From positions 54,103,501-54,167,500 of the forward strand of contig NC_092591.1 in the NCBI RefSeq assembly GCF_047663525.1: DNA of 64,000 nucleotides, in the 5' to 3' direction. The position numbers were made by a program, and so were the translations under genes. The notes beneath the pieces were generated by a model, which saw only the letters and a list, made by a program, of their open reading frames with translations, was not told the DNA's origin and made no database searches. This stretch comes from Anas platyrhynchos. Taxonomy: Eukaryota > Chordata > Aves > Anseriformes > Anatidae. Shown here piece by piece: positions 43,840 through 55,200 of the stretch (position 1 is the stretch's first letter; every line of letters begins with the position of its first letter).

Positions 43840-45030
43840 TCTAACCCTAACAAACTCCCCATACCCTAACACTGAACCTGACCAAGAAACATAAGCCCCA
43901 AGCCTTAAATGCTAACTCTAACCTTATGGTTAAAACCCAATCCTAAGGATAACCTTAATGCAAAACCCTATGCTGTACCTTGACCCTCCTTAGCCTAACC
44001 CCAATCCTATCTGTCAACTGAAACCTCACTGTAGATCTACCATGAATCCCTAACCAGTATATACCAAGCCTGACCCTGTCCACTATTCCTGTTTTTAATT
44101 ATAACACAAACCTAAAACCTAATCAATAATCTGAGACTGTTCCAGAAGCCAAACATGAGCACTAGTCTGGATCTGAAACTGAACCCTGACTGTAAACTTA
44201 AAGCACTCCCCTAACACAAACACTGACCCTGGAGAGTACCAAGGTCCAACACCCACCCAGTTCAGGGCTTCCATGAAATACCTCTCACAATGGAAAAATT
44301 TTGGTAGCCCTCAACATCTTTTGACAGTTCTTCCATAATCCCACTCAGAAAAAGACTGTGTGTTGTCTTTCTCTCAAACATCGCCCTAAACCAACCCTCC
44401 CTAGTAACCCTTACCTGAATCCATAACTGTAACCCCCAACCCTAATCTAACCATAACCCTAAACCAAACCTTACCTTGAGCAATCCCTAAATCCAGCCCT
44501 AACCCATAGCTTTAACTGTAAACCTAAAGCCAAACCCTAAACATAGTCCTAAAATTTAACCCTAACAATCATAAACCCTAAGCTCTAATCTTAACCTGTT
44601 TCCATGAACACTAACACTAAACCCTATAACCATAACTTGAACCCTAATTCTAACCTGAGACAGAACCAGAACTTGGAACCCGAACACTAAACTGAAACAG
44701 AACCTTGAAATCTAACCCTAAAACAATCACAACCTAAACCATAAACTGAAGCCTTAACTTAATCTGTAACCTGGACCTCACCCCTAATCTAAATGTATTC
44801 CATAGCAGTAAATTTAGCATTAACACTGAACCTAACCCAAATCATAAATTCTAAGAATAACCCTTATCCACAAACAGTGCCCCAACTCGAGCAACACCCT
44901 AACCTTAACCCTCTCCCCAAACCTAAAGATAAACTTTATTGCTAACTGAAGCACACTTTAACTAATACTAACCTTAAACCTAAACCAAACCCAAAAGGTA
45001 ACCCTAACTTGAGCCTGACCACTAACCTAA
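43840..45030 (-). repeat. Degenerate interstitial telomere-like tract
   Basis: About 1.2 kb is dominated by CCCTAA, AACCCT and CCTAAC words in all phases. At least a dozen exact CCCTAA occur, for example near 43852, 44455, 44562 and 45001. The rest are one- or two-base variants (ACCATAACC, AACCTGAACC). The + strand is the C-rich one, so TTAGGG reads on the minus strand. No other part of the window has this composition. It looks like an old, decayed interstitial telomeric sequence or a telomere-derived satellite. Confidence 0.75.
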
Positions 45031-45774
45031 TCCTAAATCTTGTGCTATTTCTTTTTGCTGCTGCTGTTGGTTTGCCCTCATCTCTGGACATCCTCCTCTC
45101 CAACACTCATATTCTTTTTATTTCAAAACAGAGTATTGTGGTTAGTACAACTGTTGTAATCTGCTATCTAAAACTAGGCCAAAACAAAACCATGCAACGG
45201 GATTCTTCTTGATGGAAAGGAGGTGTTGTGAGATGAGCTCTCTGGGAAATTTGAGACGTTATAAACGTGTTTCCACAGGTATATATGTATGTGCACATAT
45301 ATGCATACATGTAGCAAAGAAAACCAGCTGAATAGTATGAATAACATATTTCCTAAACACATTAATGCAGAATAATGCATTCTACCTTAAGCTTCAGTTA
45401 CTTGTCTACTCCCATTACGATCTTCTGTCCGAATTGCTTGGTATGATGTTCTTTTGCAATCATGCAGTATTTTTCTAGTTTCAAGCACAGCCATCGTTTA
45501 GACTTCAGCCATCTTCTTAGAGGCCAAAAAGGTCTTTTGTAAAGCACAGCACAGGCAGGGATTGGGACAGCTGCACAGCTATGGTGTTTTCATTTTTTAT
45601 TATGTGGGATTTTGTGCAGTGTAACTGGAGCTTTGACGTCTAAGCTCCTGTTTGTAGCTTTTGATAGTAGATAGGCTACATCCTTACCAGGGATAAAGAT
45701 GACATCAGGTTGAGCTGGTTTCAAATGCTTCCAGCACAGGTTTAGAGATGAGGATGATCTCAGAGAAATGATCT
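45031..45774 (+). other. Intergenic before the OR pseudogene
   Basis: No feature is recognised, apart from a short palindrome-like 'tatatatgtatgtgcacatatatgcatacat' stretch near 45280-45310. The missing 5' half of the OR gene is not seen here. Confidence 0.45.
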
Positions 45775-46290
45775 CTTCCCTATGCTGTCGCCATGTACCA
45801 GAGGGCCCTCCATGGTAACCGGGTCTTGTCTCAGCAGGGGCCTGACCTCACTAGTACACATTTTTCACATCCAGCCTGTCATTTTGTGGCTTCAACACTA
45901 TTAACAATTTCTTATGTGACATTCTTCCACTCCTGGAGCTCCCCTGCTACAACACGTTGGCAAAGTCCTCCTCTTTGCCTCCTGTGGCTTTATACAAACC
46001 AGAGCCTTTCTGGGCATCATTTCTGATCAGTATCTGCATCCTCTGGATCCACGTGGCAAACTGCAGGTTTAATCTACATGCACCTACCCTCTGGCTACTG
46101 CTGGGTTATTCTACAGCTCCCTCTTCTTCCCCTATTTACTGCCCAACTCCAGGTAGTCTCTGGACACAGACAAAGTGATCTCTGCATTTTACACCATTGT
46201 CTTTCCCCTGCTGAACCCCCTTGGTTTAGGCCTTGAGGAAAAAGAGGTGAAGGGAGCTGTAAAGAGAAAAACAAAGAAGTTGTTTAGTGT
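45775..46290 (+). pseudogene. Olfactory receptor pseudogene, 3' half
   Basis: The three + frames hold pieces of a class II olfactory receptor in the correct order. First comes YAVAMYQRALHG (remnant of the TM3/loop 'RYVAICxPLHY'). Then FCGFNTINNFLCDILPLLELPC (extracellular loop 2, with the SFCG and FxCDxPPLL motif). Then GKVLLFASCGFIQTRAFLGI (TM5), and AGLFYSSLFFPYL and SLDTDKVISAFYTIVFPLLNPL (TM6-TM7; the PMLNPxIYSLRN motif reads PLLNPLGLGLEE). Then EEKEVKGAVKRK (C-tail). In-frame stops and at least two frameshifts (one near 45957, others between there and 46150) break it. TM1-TM2 are absent. Human 11q12 also has OR genes beside MPEG1. Odorant binding is lost. Confidence 0.85.
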
Positions 46291-48984
46291 TTTCTCACTT
46301 ATTTTTTTCAATGCTGAAGAAAGATACAATGTGTTTCTGGTACAATATATAGTAAAAATACAAGTGATAGGATCTACTTGACTAAACATAGATGACTTGT
46401 TAGGAATATCTACATCTAAACGAGCTTCCCAGGTCAATTTTGTAGTCACAGGGAAAAAATAGTCAAATTTGAAGGTGATTCACTATCATAGAATATATAT
46501 TCACCTTATCATAAATTACACAACCCAGGTCAGATGAATCACCCTGGAAAGATCTCTTTCTCCTCGATGTCCGGAAAGGCACTCTATCTCAAAATGCACC
46601 AGAAAGTCATGGTTTTTCAGCTCACATTATTGATGCTCTGTTTTGTGTGAGGCAGCGGGAACAACCCCAGCCCCATGGGTAAAATGCAAAGAGTAGATTT
46701 CTGCTTGTTACCTCACCAGCTGGGGGATCCCCAAAGCTGCACCTGGGCAGAGGCACACTGGGGGGGATGCAGGCACTGCTCAGCTCAGCTCCTGCCAGCA
46801 GCTCACCGCCTGCTCTTTACACCTGTTTACCAAGGGCTCTGTTTTTACCACCATGCTGCGATCCTCGCTGTGCTGCTTTGATCTTCTCTGTACCAAGGCC
46901 AGGAGCCCACGTGTCTGGCAGGGCACCTCCACGTCTTCCAAACACCTGCTTCCTCAACACAGATGTGCTACTTGCCAAACACAGAGAGCACAAACAGCAG
47001 CAGGTACAATTTATGTACTTTTCTACATTACTACTTGCCAGACGTTACTCATTCCCACCTGCAAGGTCACTTGAGTGTATTTACAATCCTCCTTCTCAGT
47101 CCTCCCTTCTGATACCATCCTCCTCGCCGATCTTTTAACCCATTCCTCCCAACAGTTATGCAATCAGCAGTGATATGATCTTACATAACAAATACTCCAA
47201 TGTCAAGGTACAGATTTGTCGCATACTGGTGTCTGTTTTCAAGACAAGCCAGTAGTAATTGTATCCTGCTGAATATAATAATACATCGTGGGTGAAGTGG
47301 GCTCTGCTTTGGCTGCACAGCATTTCATAGAATTTCAGCACCGAACACTTTTTTGGTTTTCTGCTTGATGGTATCTACAGAAACTCTCCTATTAGCCCTT
47401 GCTCATCTCTTGTCACTCCAATCTGTGAAAAAAAGAAAAAAAAAAAAAAAAAGATTGATTTTGATTGATTTCTTAATCCCACCCCTTGCAAGCCCAAGAA
47501 ATGCTCCTGTATTTGCCTTGGCCCTTGGCAGCCTGTTCCTGCAGAGTGGTAGTAGAGAGGTTATGACTGATTAGCAAACGGGTGCTGACACCAGCAGCCC
47601 CTCAGGCTTGGCAGAAGCAGTGGTGGTGCCTCTGTGGCAGCACTGATTCATTCAGAAGAAACCAGAGAAAGGCCCAAGAAGAGGAAGGGAATGGTAGCTG
47701 CCCCCCTGCCAGGTAGGCAAGGTAAAGGTGAAGGTAAAAGTGCAGTAGTCAACACCTTGGAGTCCAAGGGGAGCGAATTATGGGTGACATCGCTCAAAAA
47801 ACAGCACTGGGGCTGTTCAGCATCACCATCGTCACTGACCAACACAAAGGGACAGAAGGCTCCTCCACAAGCCTGCTGATAATGGTAAACTGGGAAGGGA
47901 TGGAGCAGCTCATAGCCACAAAGGCTGGATGTAAGTGTGTGTAGAAGGAGAGTGTCTGCTTCTTAAAGGGTATCTCGTGAAGGGCCTTTTCCAATCTTAC
48001 AATGAATAAGAAAGGGATAAAGTGGTGGGAACCAAGTCTGATCAGTCACGCTAATCAAAGAGGGCATGTGACAATGTGGGGATGTTTATTCCAGCTGGGT
48101 TATCTGATGGAGGACTTCTGAACTGGGATGACAAGAAGAAAAGTTGGGGGAGTCATAAGCAAAATGCCGGGACACAGACCTGACAAAGCAGAAATGGAAA
48201 CAATGATAAACAAACCTTCTAGTCATGCAAATTGATGGGCTATCAAACTACAAGTACCACGTCCAAGAAGATCAACCTGGACTTTGCAACTGGTAAGACT
48301 GTGAACTGGGGCAGGGGCTGGGCTGGGAGGGGTGCAGGAAACTGCAGAGCTCTGCAAAGCCATGGGGAGTGTGCAGGTGGAAGGGGCAACAGGAGGAACA
48401 AGATGGGGCATAGATTAAAAAAAAGGGTATAAAAGTGCCAGTCACATGTCAAATGAGGCTGGGCAGTGATCTTGCACTGGTTGAACCCTGTGCTTGATTA
48501 TCATAGATTGTTCTATCTTTTTCTGATTGTTGTTTCTTAACGATCTCTGTTTTCACATTCTCTCCCCTGTGTTTGCATGCTGAAGGACGACATGCCAGCT
48601 TCTGTAAGTGAACTGGGTGCCAACTACCGCAGTTAGACTAGGGGTGTAAGAGCCCCCAGCCTGTGGTGCCAGCTACTGGAGTGACTGGGGTCATCAGCTA
48701 GCAGAGCAAGTGGGGATCTTCTACTCCCATAGTAGTAGAAGTCTTTACCTTGCTCCTATAATGACTCTATAACCCTCCTCCTTTCATCCTTTCCCCAGTT
48801 TTCAGCTTCTCTCTGAGTCTGGAGTCCAAGGTCTAACTACAACACACCAGCACAGCCCCAAAATGCGTGTTTCCTCCTTACCAAGCCTGGCTCTCAGATG
48901 TATTTTCTTCTTTCCCTGCGGTGCTCAGACAGAGACATAAGCACTTACATGGCCTGGTTCTGATGGCGAATTGGTTGCACGGTG
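46291..48984 (+). other. Intergenic, no gene seen
   Basis: AT-rich sequence with an A-run (47427-47452). A two-copy repeat lies near 48615-48645 and 48664-48691 ('ggtgccaxctac...gactxggggt', 49 bp apart). I recognise no gene. Confidence 0.5.
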
Positions 48985-49254
48985 ACTTGAATGGCCTCAA
49001 GTTGTGCCAGGGTAGGCTCAGGTTGGCAATGAGGAGACGTTTCTGCTCAGAAACAGCAGTCAGGCACTGGGACTGGTTGCCCAGAGAGCTGGTGGCGTCT
49101 CCGTCCCTGGGGGTGTTCAAGGGAAGGTTGGACGTGGTGCTTAGGGACAAGGTTTAGTGGGCGATGTCGGTGATATCGGTGGGTGGTATGGGGATTGTTG
49201 GACTAGATGATCTTAGAGGGCTTTCTAGTGTTAATGATTTTATGATTCTGTGAC
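48985..49254 (+). mobile_element. CR1 LINE 3' end
   Basis: It runs through 'atggcctcaagttgtgccaggg', 'ctgggggtgttcaagggaaggttgg' and 'ggactagatgatcttagagggc' to TTAATGATTTTATGATTCTGTGA. It is the CR1 3' UTR with its ATTCTATG-type tail, 5'-truncated. Confidence 0.9.
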
Positions 49255-52200
49255 CCCGCTGGCAGGTGGAAAGCGCCTGCTTGCAAGCACTTGGCAATTT
49301 GAGGCCCTGCTGAGCTGGGGAAGCCATAAGTCACAGACAGGCTGGATAGGTTTGGGAGCAGGGAAATGCCCTGATGTTACAGGTAGCCGTAGGCAGTTAG
49401 GTGGATTGGAAGTGTCACTGAGATTGGTTCTGCTATGGGAAAGACTCAGATAGGTTATGACACAGCCGTACAGCCCGAGGAAGCAGAGCTAACGTATATG
49501 AAGTCCAACGAAGTGGAAAGCACATATAGGAAAAATCTTGCTTTACGATGACAGGATTAGGCAGGTGTGTTAGCAAGGCAAACGGTAATGATACTGGAGG
49601 GCACCGCTGGCAGCCAGCAGCTTTTTGTTGTCTTCCTTCCCTCCCTCTCCTAAATTCTCTTAAATCTCTCTGTTTTGGGGACATGGGGTGGAAATGGGAG
49701 GATGAGGGGCACTGGGATTCATGACAAATTTCTGAGTGTGCTAGCTGTTTGTTGTAATCCTGGTGGTGTAAGCAAGATGGGAATGACAGAAAGTTTCTGA
49801 AATCATCCTAGGAACAGCTGTACTAGAAAGGATTCTTCGCAAGACAACTGAGCTCTGAAATTAAACTTAAGTGCTGTAAGCTTTCGTAGATCCTCTGACC
49901 TGCCGTATAAAGCAAGGAAACCCCACTAGTTTTCAAATGTAAAAGGAGATGCTCTTTAAAACTTGCTCTTAGTAAATGAATAGTGACTTTCTTACTTTGG
50001 TTACTACAGACGTCAGGCAAAACATTTTGCCTAAAAACGAAATGTTAATTCTTTCTCAAGTGGGAAAATGAATAAAGGTCACATGCTGGTGAAGAAGAGC
50101 CTCTTTCTGCTTCCCAATTCCGAGCCCTTAGGGTATGGTTGCTTTCGTAGGTGCTGTTGCTCAATCCTGATATTCCCACCTAAAAGGAAAACAAACTGCG
50201 ATAAAAAGAGGTCTGTCTGCTATGAGAAGTCCTGTGTTGGAGGTGATATGGGGGGAGCAGTAGAACTGTTCCTACCAGTTCTTTCCAGAAGAAGACACTT
50301 CTCACGGACTTGGTGCAAAAAGGGAAGTTTTCCAGTTGATCTAAAATAACAGTTGTGTTACTTTTTCTTCCAGTTCCTCAGCCTTTCCGTGCAGTGGTGT
50401 TTCTTAAGCTGGATGTGGCTGTAGAAACAGATCAATCCTCAGTCCCCTTTCTTCTTCCTTTCCAGTCCTCCGAATTTCCAGCTTTGGTCCTGGCTTTTCA
50501 GGCTAGTTTTTGTAGGTCTCTGTGTGGTGTGTTACTGTGATGTGACTGGAGGCCAGTTTAGGTTTAAGTAGTTTAGGAAACATTCCTTTCTCCTCTATTA
50601 ATATGAAAAGATGAAGAAACTAGAGAGGACCTGCACTGTAAACACCTATTTATTTCTTTTTAACAAGTGAGGTTCTGGGCAAATAAAGAAGGCTGAGAAA
50701 TGGTGGGGATACTTTGCAGGGACTCACGCTCTGCCCTAATGCTGCTTCATGGCTCAACAGTAGGATCGGCAAATGTTACTTGTCTACTTTTTAGACCAGT
50801 CACAATTGCTAGCAAAGTATATACAGATGGTTCTGGCTCATTAGGTTTCTTAAATACAAAATTGTTTTTAACGGGGCAACGAGACAGCCTGTTCCTTGTC
50901 TGTGGGTCTGAATTGACTGATCAGTGAGGCATATGAGACTGGAGTGGGAGCTAAATTAGAACAAGGTTTGATGGCAAATCTGTTTGACCCTTCCTTTTGA
51001 AAACGAGGCGCTCGGGATAATGAGTGAGCAAAGGGCTGGTGTGCTGGGCAAGGACCTGGACTCACGACAGCAGTCTTCCCAAGGGAGCCTCTGCTATAGC
51101 AACGGTATTAGGGGCAGGGAAAGCAGTAGGAATTGCCTGTCAGTATTCACTGCTAATTAGGCTTTACCCTGGCCAGGGATGCAAGCACTTACGAATTCCA
51201 GTAAAAGACTGGTGGCTTTTTTGTGTGGTCATGCTGAGGTAGTTCCTACAGCTGAGTTTACTGCCAGAGTTTCCTGGATTAAGTAACAATGCTGCAGTTC
51301 TGGCTTATTTTCCTTCTCGATTGGAGAACTGCACGATGACCTAAGTAACATCCGCATGGTTTAGCATCTGAGCCGCTCCCGCCACCACCCTGTTTTTTTA
51401 GCTGATGTCAGCCTGTTGCTCAATCCGCACCTCCTGACTGGAGAAATGCTTTGTAAGAGAACTCGTTGCAGTCACTTCTGTTTTGTGCCTGATTTAACAT
51501 CTTCACAGCTTAATCTCCTGGAATCTCGGCTAAATCTTAGGTGTTCAATAGGCAAGGAGGAGCTGCCCAGGAAATCCACTCAGACCCACAGAAAGATGTG
51601 TATTCTGTCATTATACAAGGGAAATGGCATTGGGAAGGGCTGTTTTGTGGCATGAATGGGGAAGCTTGCTAGCTCCATCCATCAGGCAATCCAACCCTGG
51701 AAACTGGCCAAAAAGAGTTCATTTTCCCTATTCTGTTTTCTACTCGATTCATGAGCTGAACTGGCTCAGAGGGGCCCTGATGAAGGTTGAAGCTGGTGTA
51801 GGGTAAGCGGAGTGGCAGGGGACAGAGAAAAGAGGCAAACAAGGTGCTGGGGCAGGTGAATGATGTACGTGTGAGAAATGCAGTCTCTCCTTACTGACAG
51901 CCTTACCTTGTGTGAGTACTCTCAGCCTGTTGCTGTCCTATGGGCTATGACCCTTCAGGATGCCTTTCAGAAGCAAACAAGTCCATCAAACAAAAGGCAA
52001 GGAGTCCAGCCTGTACTAAATAAGTGAGGAATGGAGCCTGTTTTCTTGTCTGACTGGGAAGTTCCTGATTTGACTGGTTTCAGTCTTGGTCATCACAGCT
52101 AATTTAGACAATGGGGCAGTGTGGCTATGCATGACCGAGCAGACCTACTCATAACAGAGTGACTGAGGGACAGGTTCGTTAGGTCAGGGGGAGCATTCCA

Positions 52201-55200
52201 CCAACCTCCTTAAACCTGAAATGAAGCTGGAGAAGTCTGAGAGCCTTGCAGACTGACATTTTTTGCTACCTCGTGAGACTGTTCGCAAAGATTTTGGCTG
52301 GGGTCGCTTTCAAGCCTGCTGCCCAAAACAACAGGACAACATAAGCCAAAGTTTGAGAATCTAGTGGTCTGCCCGGTTTATTGATTCTTCCTAGTCTGTT
52401 TTTTTTTTTTTTTTTTTTTTTTTTCTTTTTTCAATGGCTTGGAATAGACAGATGTGATTGCTGAGGCATTTATATACTCTTTTCTATAGCAACACATGCT
52501 CCTGTAGCTGCCTGTCCATGTAGATGATTGCAAGGGCAGGGTGGCCTGTTCTGAAAGCATTTTATCGGTTACTGAAATACTGGACCATGCCCACAGATAC
52601 CATTTGCTGAATTTAAGAAGAAGACTTGTGCATGGTCCTCATATCCAATCCTACATATCGATACCACATTGGGTTTCACTGCAATAGAGGCTGCTGATGT
52701 TTTTTTTTGTTTGTTTGTTTGTTTTTTTTCCCATTTTATTTCTCCCTCTGCCCAGTTTCACTGATTTTTTTATTTATTTAGTTTTTCCCCCACAAATGCT
52801 GTGCTGAACTGTTTGAAAAGGGTGAAGCCCTTGGCTCTCCTTTTGCCCAGTTTGTTCAGCAAATGGGGCAAAAGTGGGTATGACATAGGGAAAGCAGCAG
52901 CAGATCGTTTCCCCCCCAGTTGCTGCTGGTGTTGTGTCCAGCTCATTCAGAGGCAACTCTGCAGGGACAAATGCACTTCGGTACTGGCTGATTGCTCCAC
53001 AGATAGCACATGCATGAACAGGTCCCCCTTCATCCTTTTGAACTGCTTTTAAATATTTTTACCCTGATGGTGAAAGGCTGGGCATAGCTTAGGAGTAAAT
53101 TACAGTCTCAGAAAATCTACTTTCCACTTTTCTACTTCTACCTCTACTTTCCATGTGTCCTTGCCAGACTTTGCCTCACTTGAGTAATGAAAAATCCTCC
53201 AGTTCTTCTAAGCCAGTAAGACCCGACCTCTTCAATTCCTAAGAAAAAGCCATGAAATGAAGTCCTGGAGAGACCTGCTCAAGAACAGCCGTCCAGAAGT
53301 GTCCTCCCCTATCAGCATGCCCTGCCCGAGAGATCTTGATGTGGGCTGGTGCTTGTTTTTGAGGCAGAGCTGATGTTTTATCGGGCCGGTGCATGTTCTT
53401 TAAGCTGGTGTTTAATGGCCAGTTCCCTGTAAAAGCTTGTTTCTTCTCGTCATGCTTGAAAGCATTTGCCTGCCTGCCCCTTTTTGGGTGGCTACGTATA
53501 AAGGCAAAGAGCACTTCAGGCTTAATGCTATATCATGTCTGTTCAAACTTGATGCTACGCAGACTGCCAAAATGGCATCTCAGGGATGAAATGTAATTAA
53601 CAATACGAGCATGCATGGGTGGGTGGATAGCCTGGTTTTGGGGGCATAGCCATGGGATAGAGAAGCTTTTGGAGAGCTACATGGCTCCACCTCAGATCTG
53701 CTGCACCGATGTCTCACTTCCCCCACTGGTCTCCGTGTCCCGCTGACCACGTGCAGTGCCACAGCTTATTTCTGTATGAAAGCCCTATAATGCACCGTGT
53801 GATGGGAGCATGTGGGATCCCAGTGTCGCCTGTGGGGCCAGACATTGTGCTGCAAGCATGCCAGTTCCAGCTGTGTGCCCAAAATACGCTGTTAGGCATC
53901 CTCACAAAAACAGCTGAGAGCCTCAGCTGGCAGGTATCTGCTTAAAGTTTCTCTCTGTGATGGATTCCCAAATGAAATCTGATCTTTGATCATAAGGACA
54001 TGACCTGTGCATCGTACTCAGAATGAGAGCTGCCCCATCATTCATGAAGACTTGAATACATTTGAAGTGTTTTGCAGGGGAATTCCTGATAGGAAGTTGA
54101 TGATTTTTGGTCTGTTGAGAAATTTTCCACTGTTTGTTGACTTTAGCAGGGTGGTTTTATTTACAAGCCATTTTTTTCCCCTAACATTTTACTTAAATAC
54201 TAAAAGTTATTAAGTAGAACAGTATTTAAAGAATTTGTAAATCTGAAAGGGAAGAAAAGTTGATCACGCTAGAAGAGGATAATGGCAGCATAGCAAATGT
54301 TGTGCCCTGTGTTAACTGTAGAAGACTCTTGATATCAAACTAATCCTGGATTTTGCAACCAGGCAAATCTCTCTATGCCCACCTGGTGCTCAGGCTGTCA
54401 TTGGAATAAAATCTAGAGCGTTTGACTCACAGGTAGCGGAGCCAGACTTCAAATTAGGTTAAGTGGGAAAGGTACGTCAGTAAATTCACCAAATACTGCT
54501 TCTGGCTGTGCTGAACAGACAGAACTACTGTGTTATTAACATTGTTCTTCCTCATTCTCATGCCTCTAAGCACTTTTTTTTTTTTTTTAATTTCTTTTCA
54601 ACAAACACATGCCAAAGAAGAAAAGATTAATTAAAAGGATATTCTGAACAAATTAGAGAACTGTAATCTCCTGGGGCATTTAGTTTAAACTGTCTATGTG
54701 CAGAAATGTTTCAGAGAGAGAAGAAAGCTGTAAGTACTTAGAAAATGTTTGTCTGTCCAAAATGCATGTTATGTTATTTGCCTACAAAATCCTATAGTAC
54801 AGACTGTTACAGATTATTTTGTCTTTGTGACATTTTTTTTCTATAGCAGAACAGTTTGCCGTCTCCTAAGCAAATGTACTAGAGTAACTTCCAACACCCT
54901 TTGTTTTTCTGCTGTAGGACTGTTTCCAGGAATCAGCAGTTCTGTGTAACCAGCTGTTTGCATACTGAATTGGTATTACTCAGTGAATCCCAGCGCCTAA
55001 AACCTGGGTTTCCCCAGAAACTGGGCACCCGAAAGAAACGACTGAAGAATTTAAGCAGTGTTTTACCCAAGGAGCTACAGGAGGATTTTGCAATCAGCTG
55101 GAATTCCATTTATAGGATATCTTACAGCGCAAGTGGAGCCCAGATGTTTTCGGTAAACGGCTTTCAAAACAGTTGAGATCAGTGTCAAATTTCCAGACAT

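Noticed and set aside
50700-50927. Possible retroviral RNase H remnant (YTDGSGS)
   Set aside because: Only seven residues fit the motif. Nothing around it looks like polymerase, so chance is likely.
54918-55176. Candidate exon encoding KLGTRKKRLKNLSSVLPKEL
   Set aside because: There is a fair acceptor but no recognisable protein and no partner exons. It may be non-coding.
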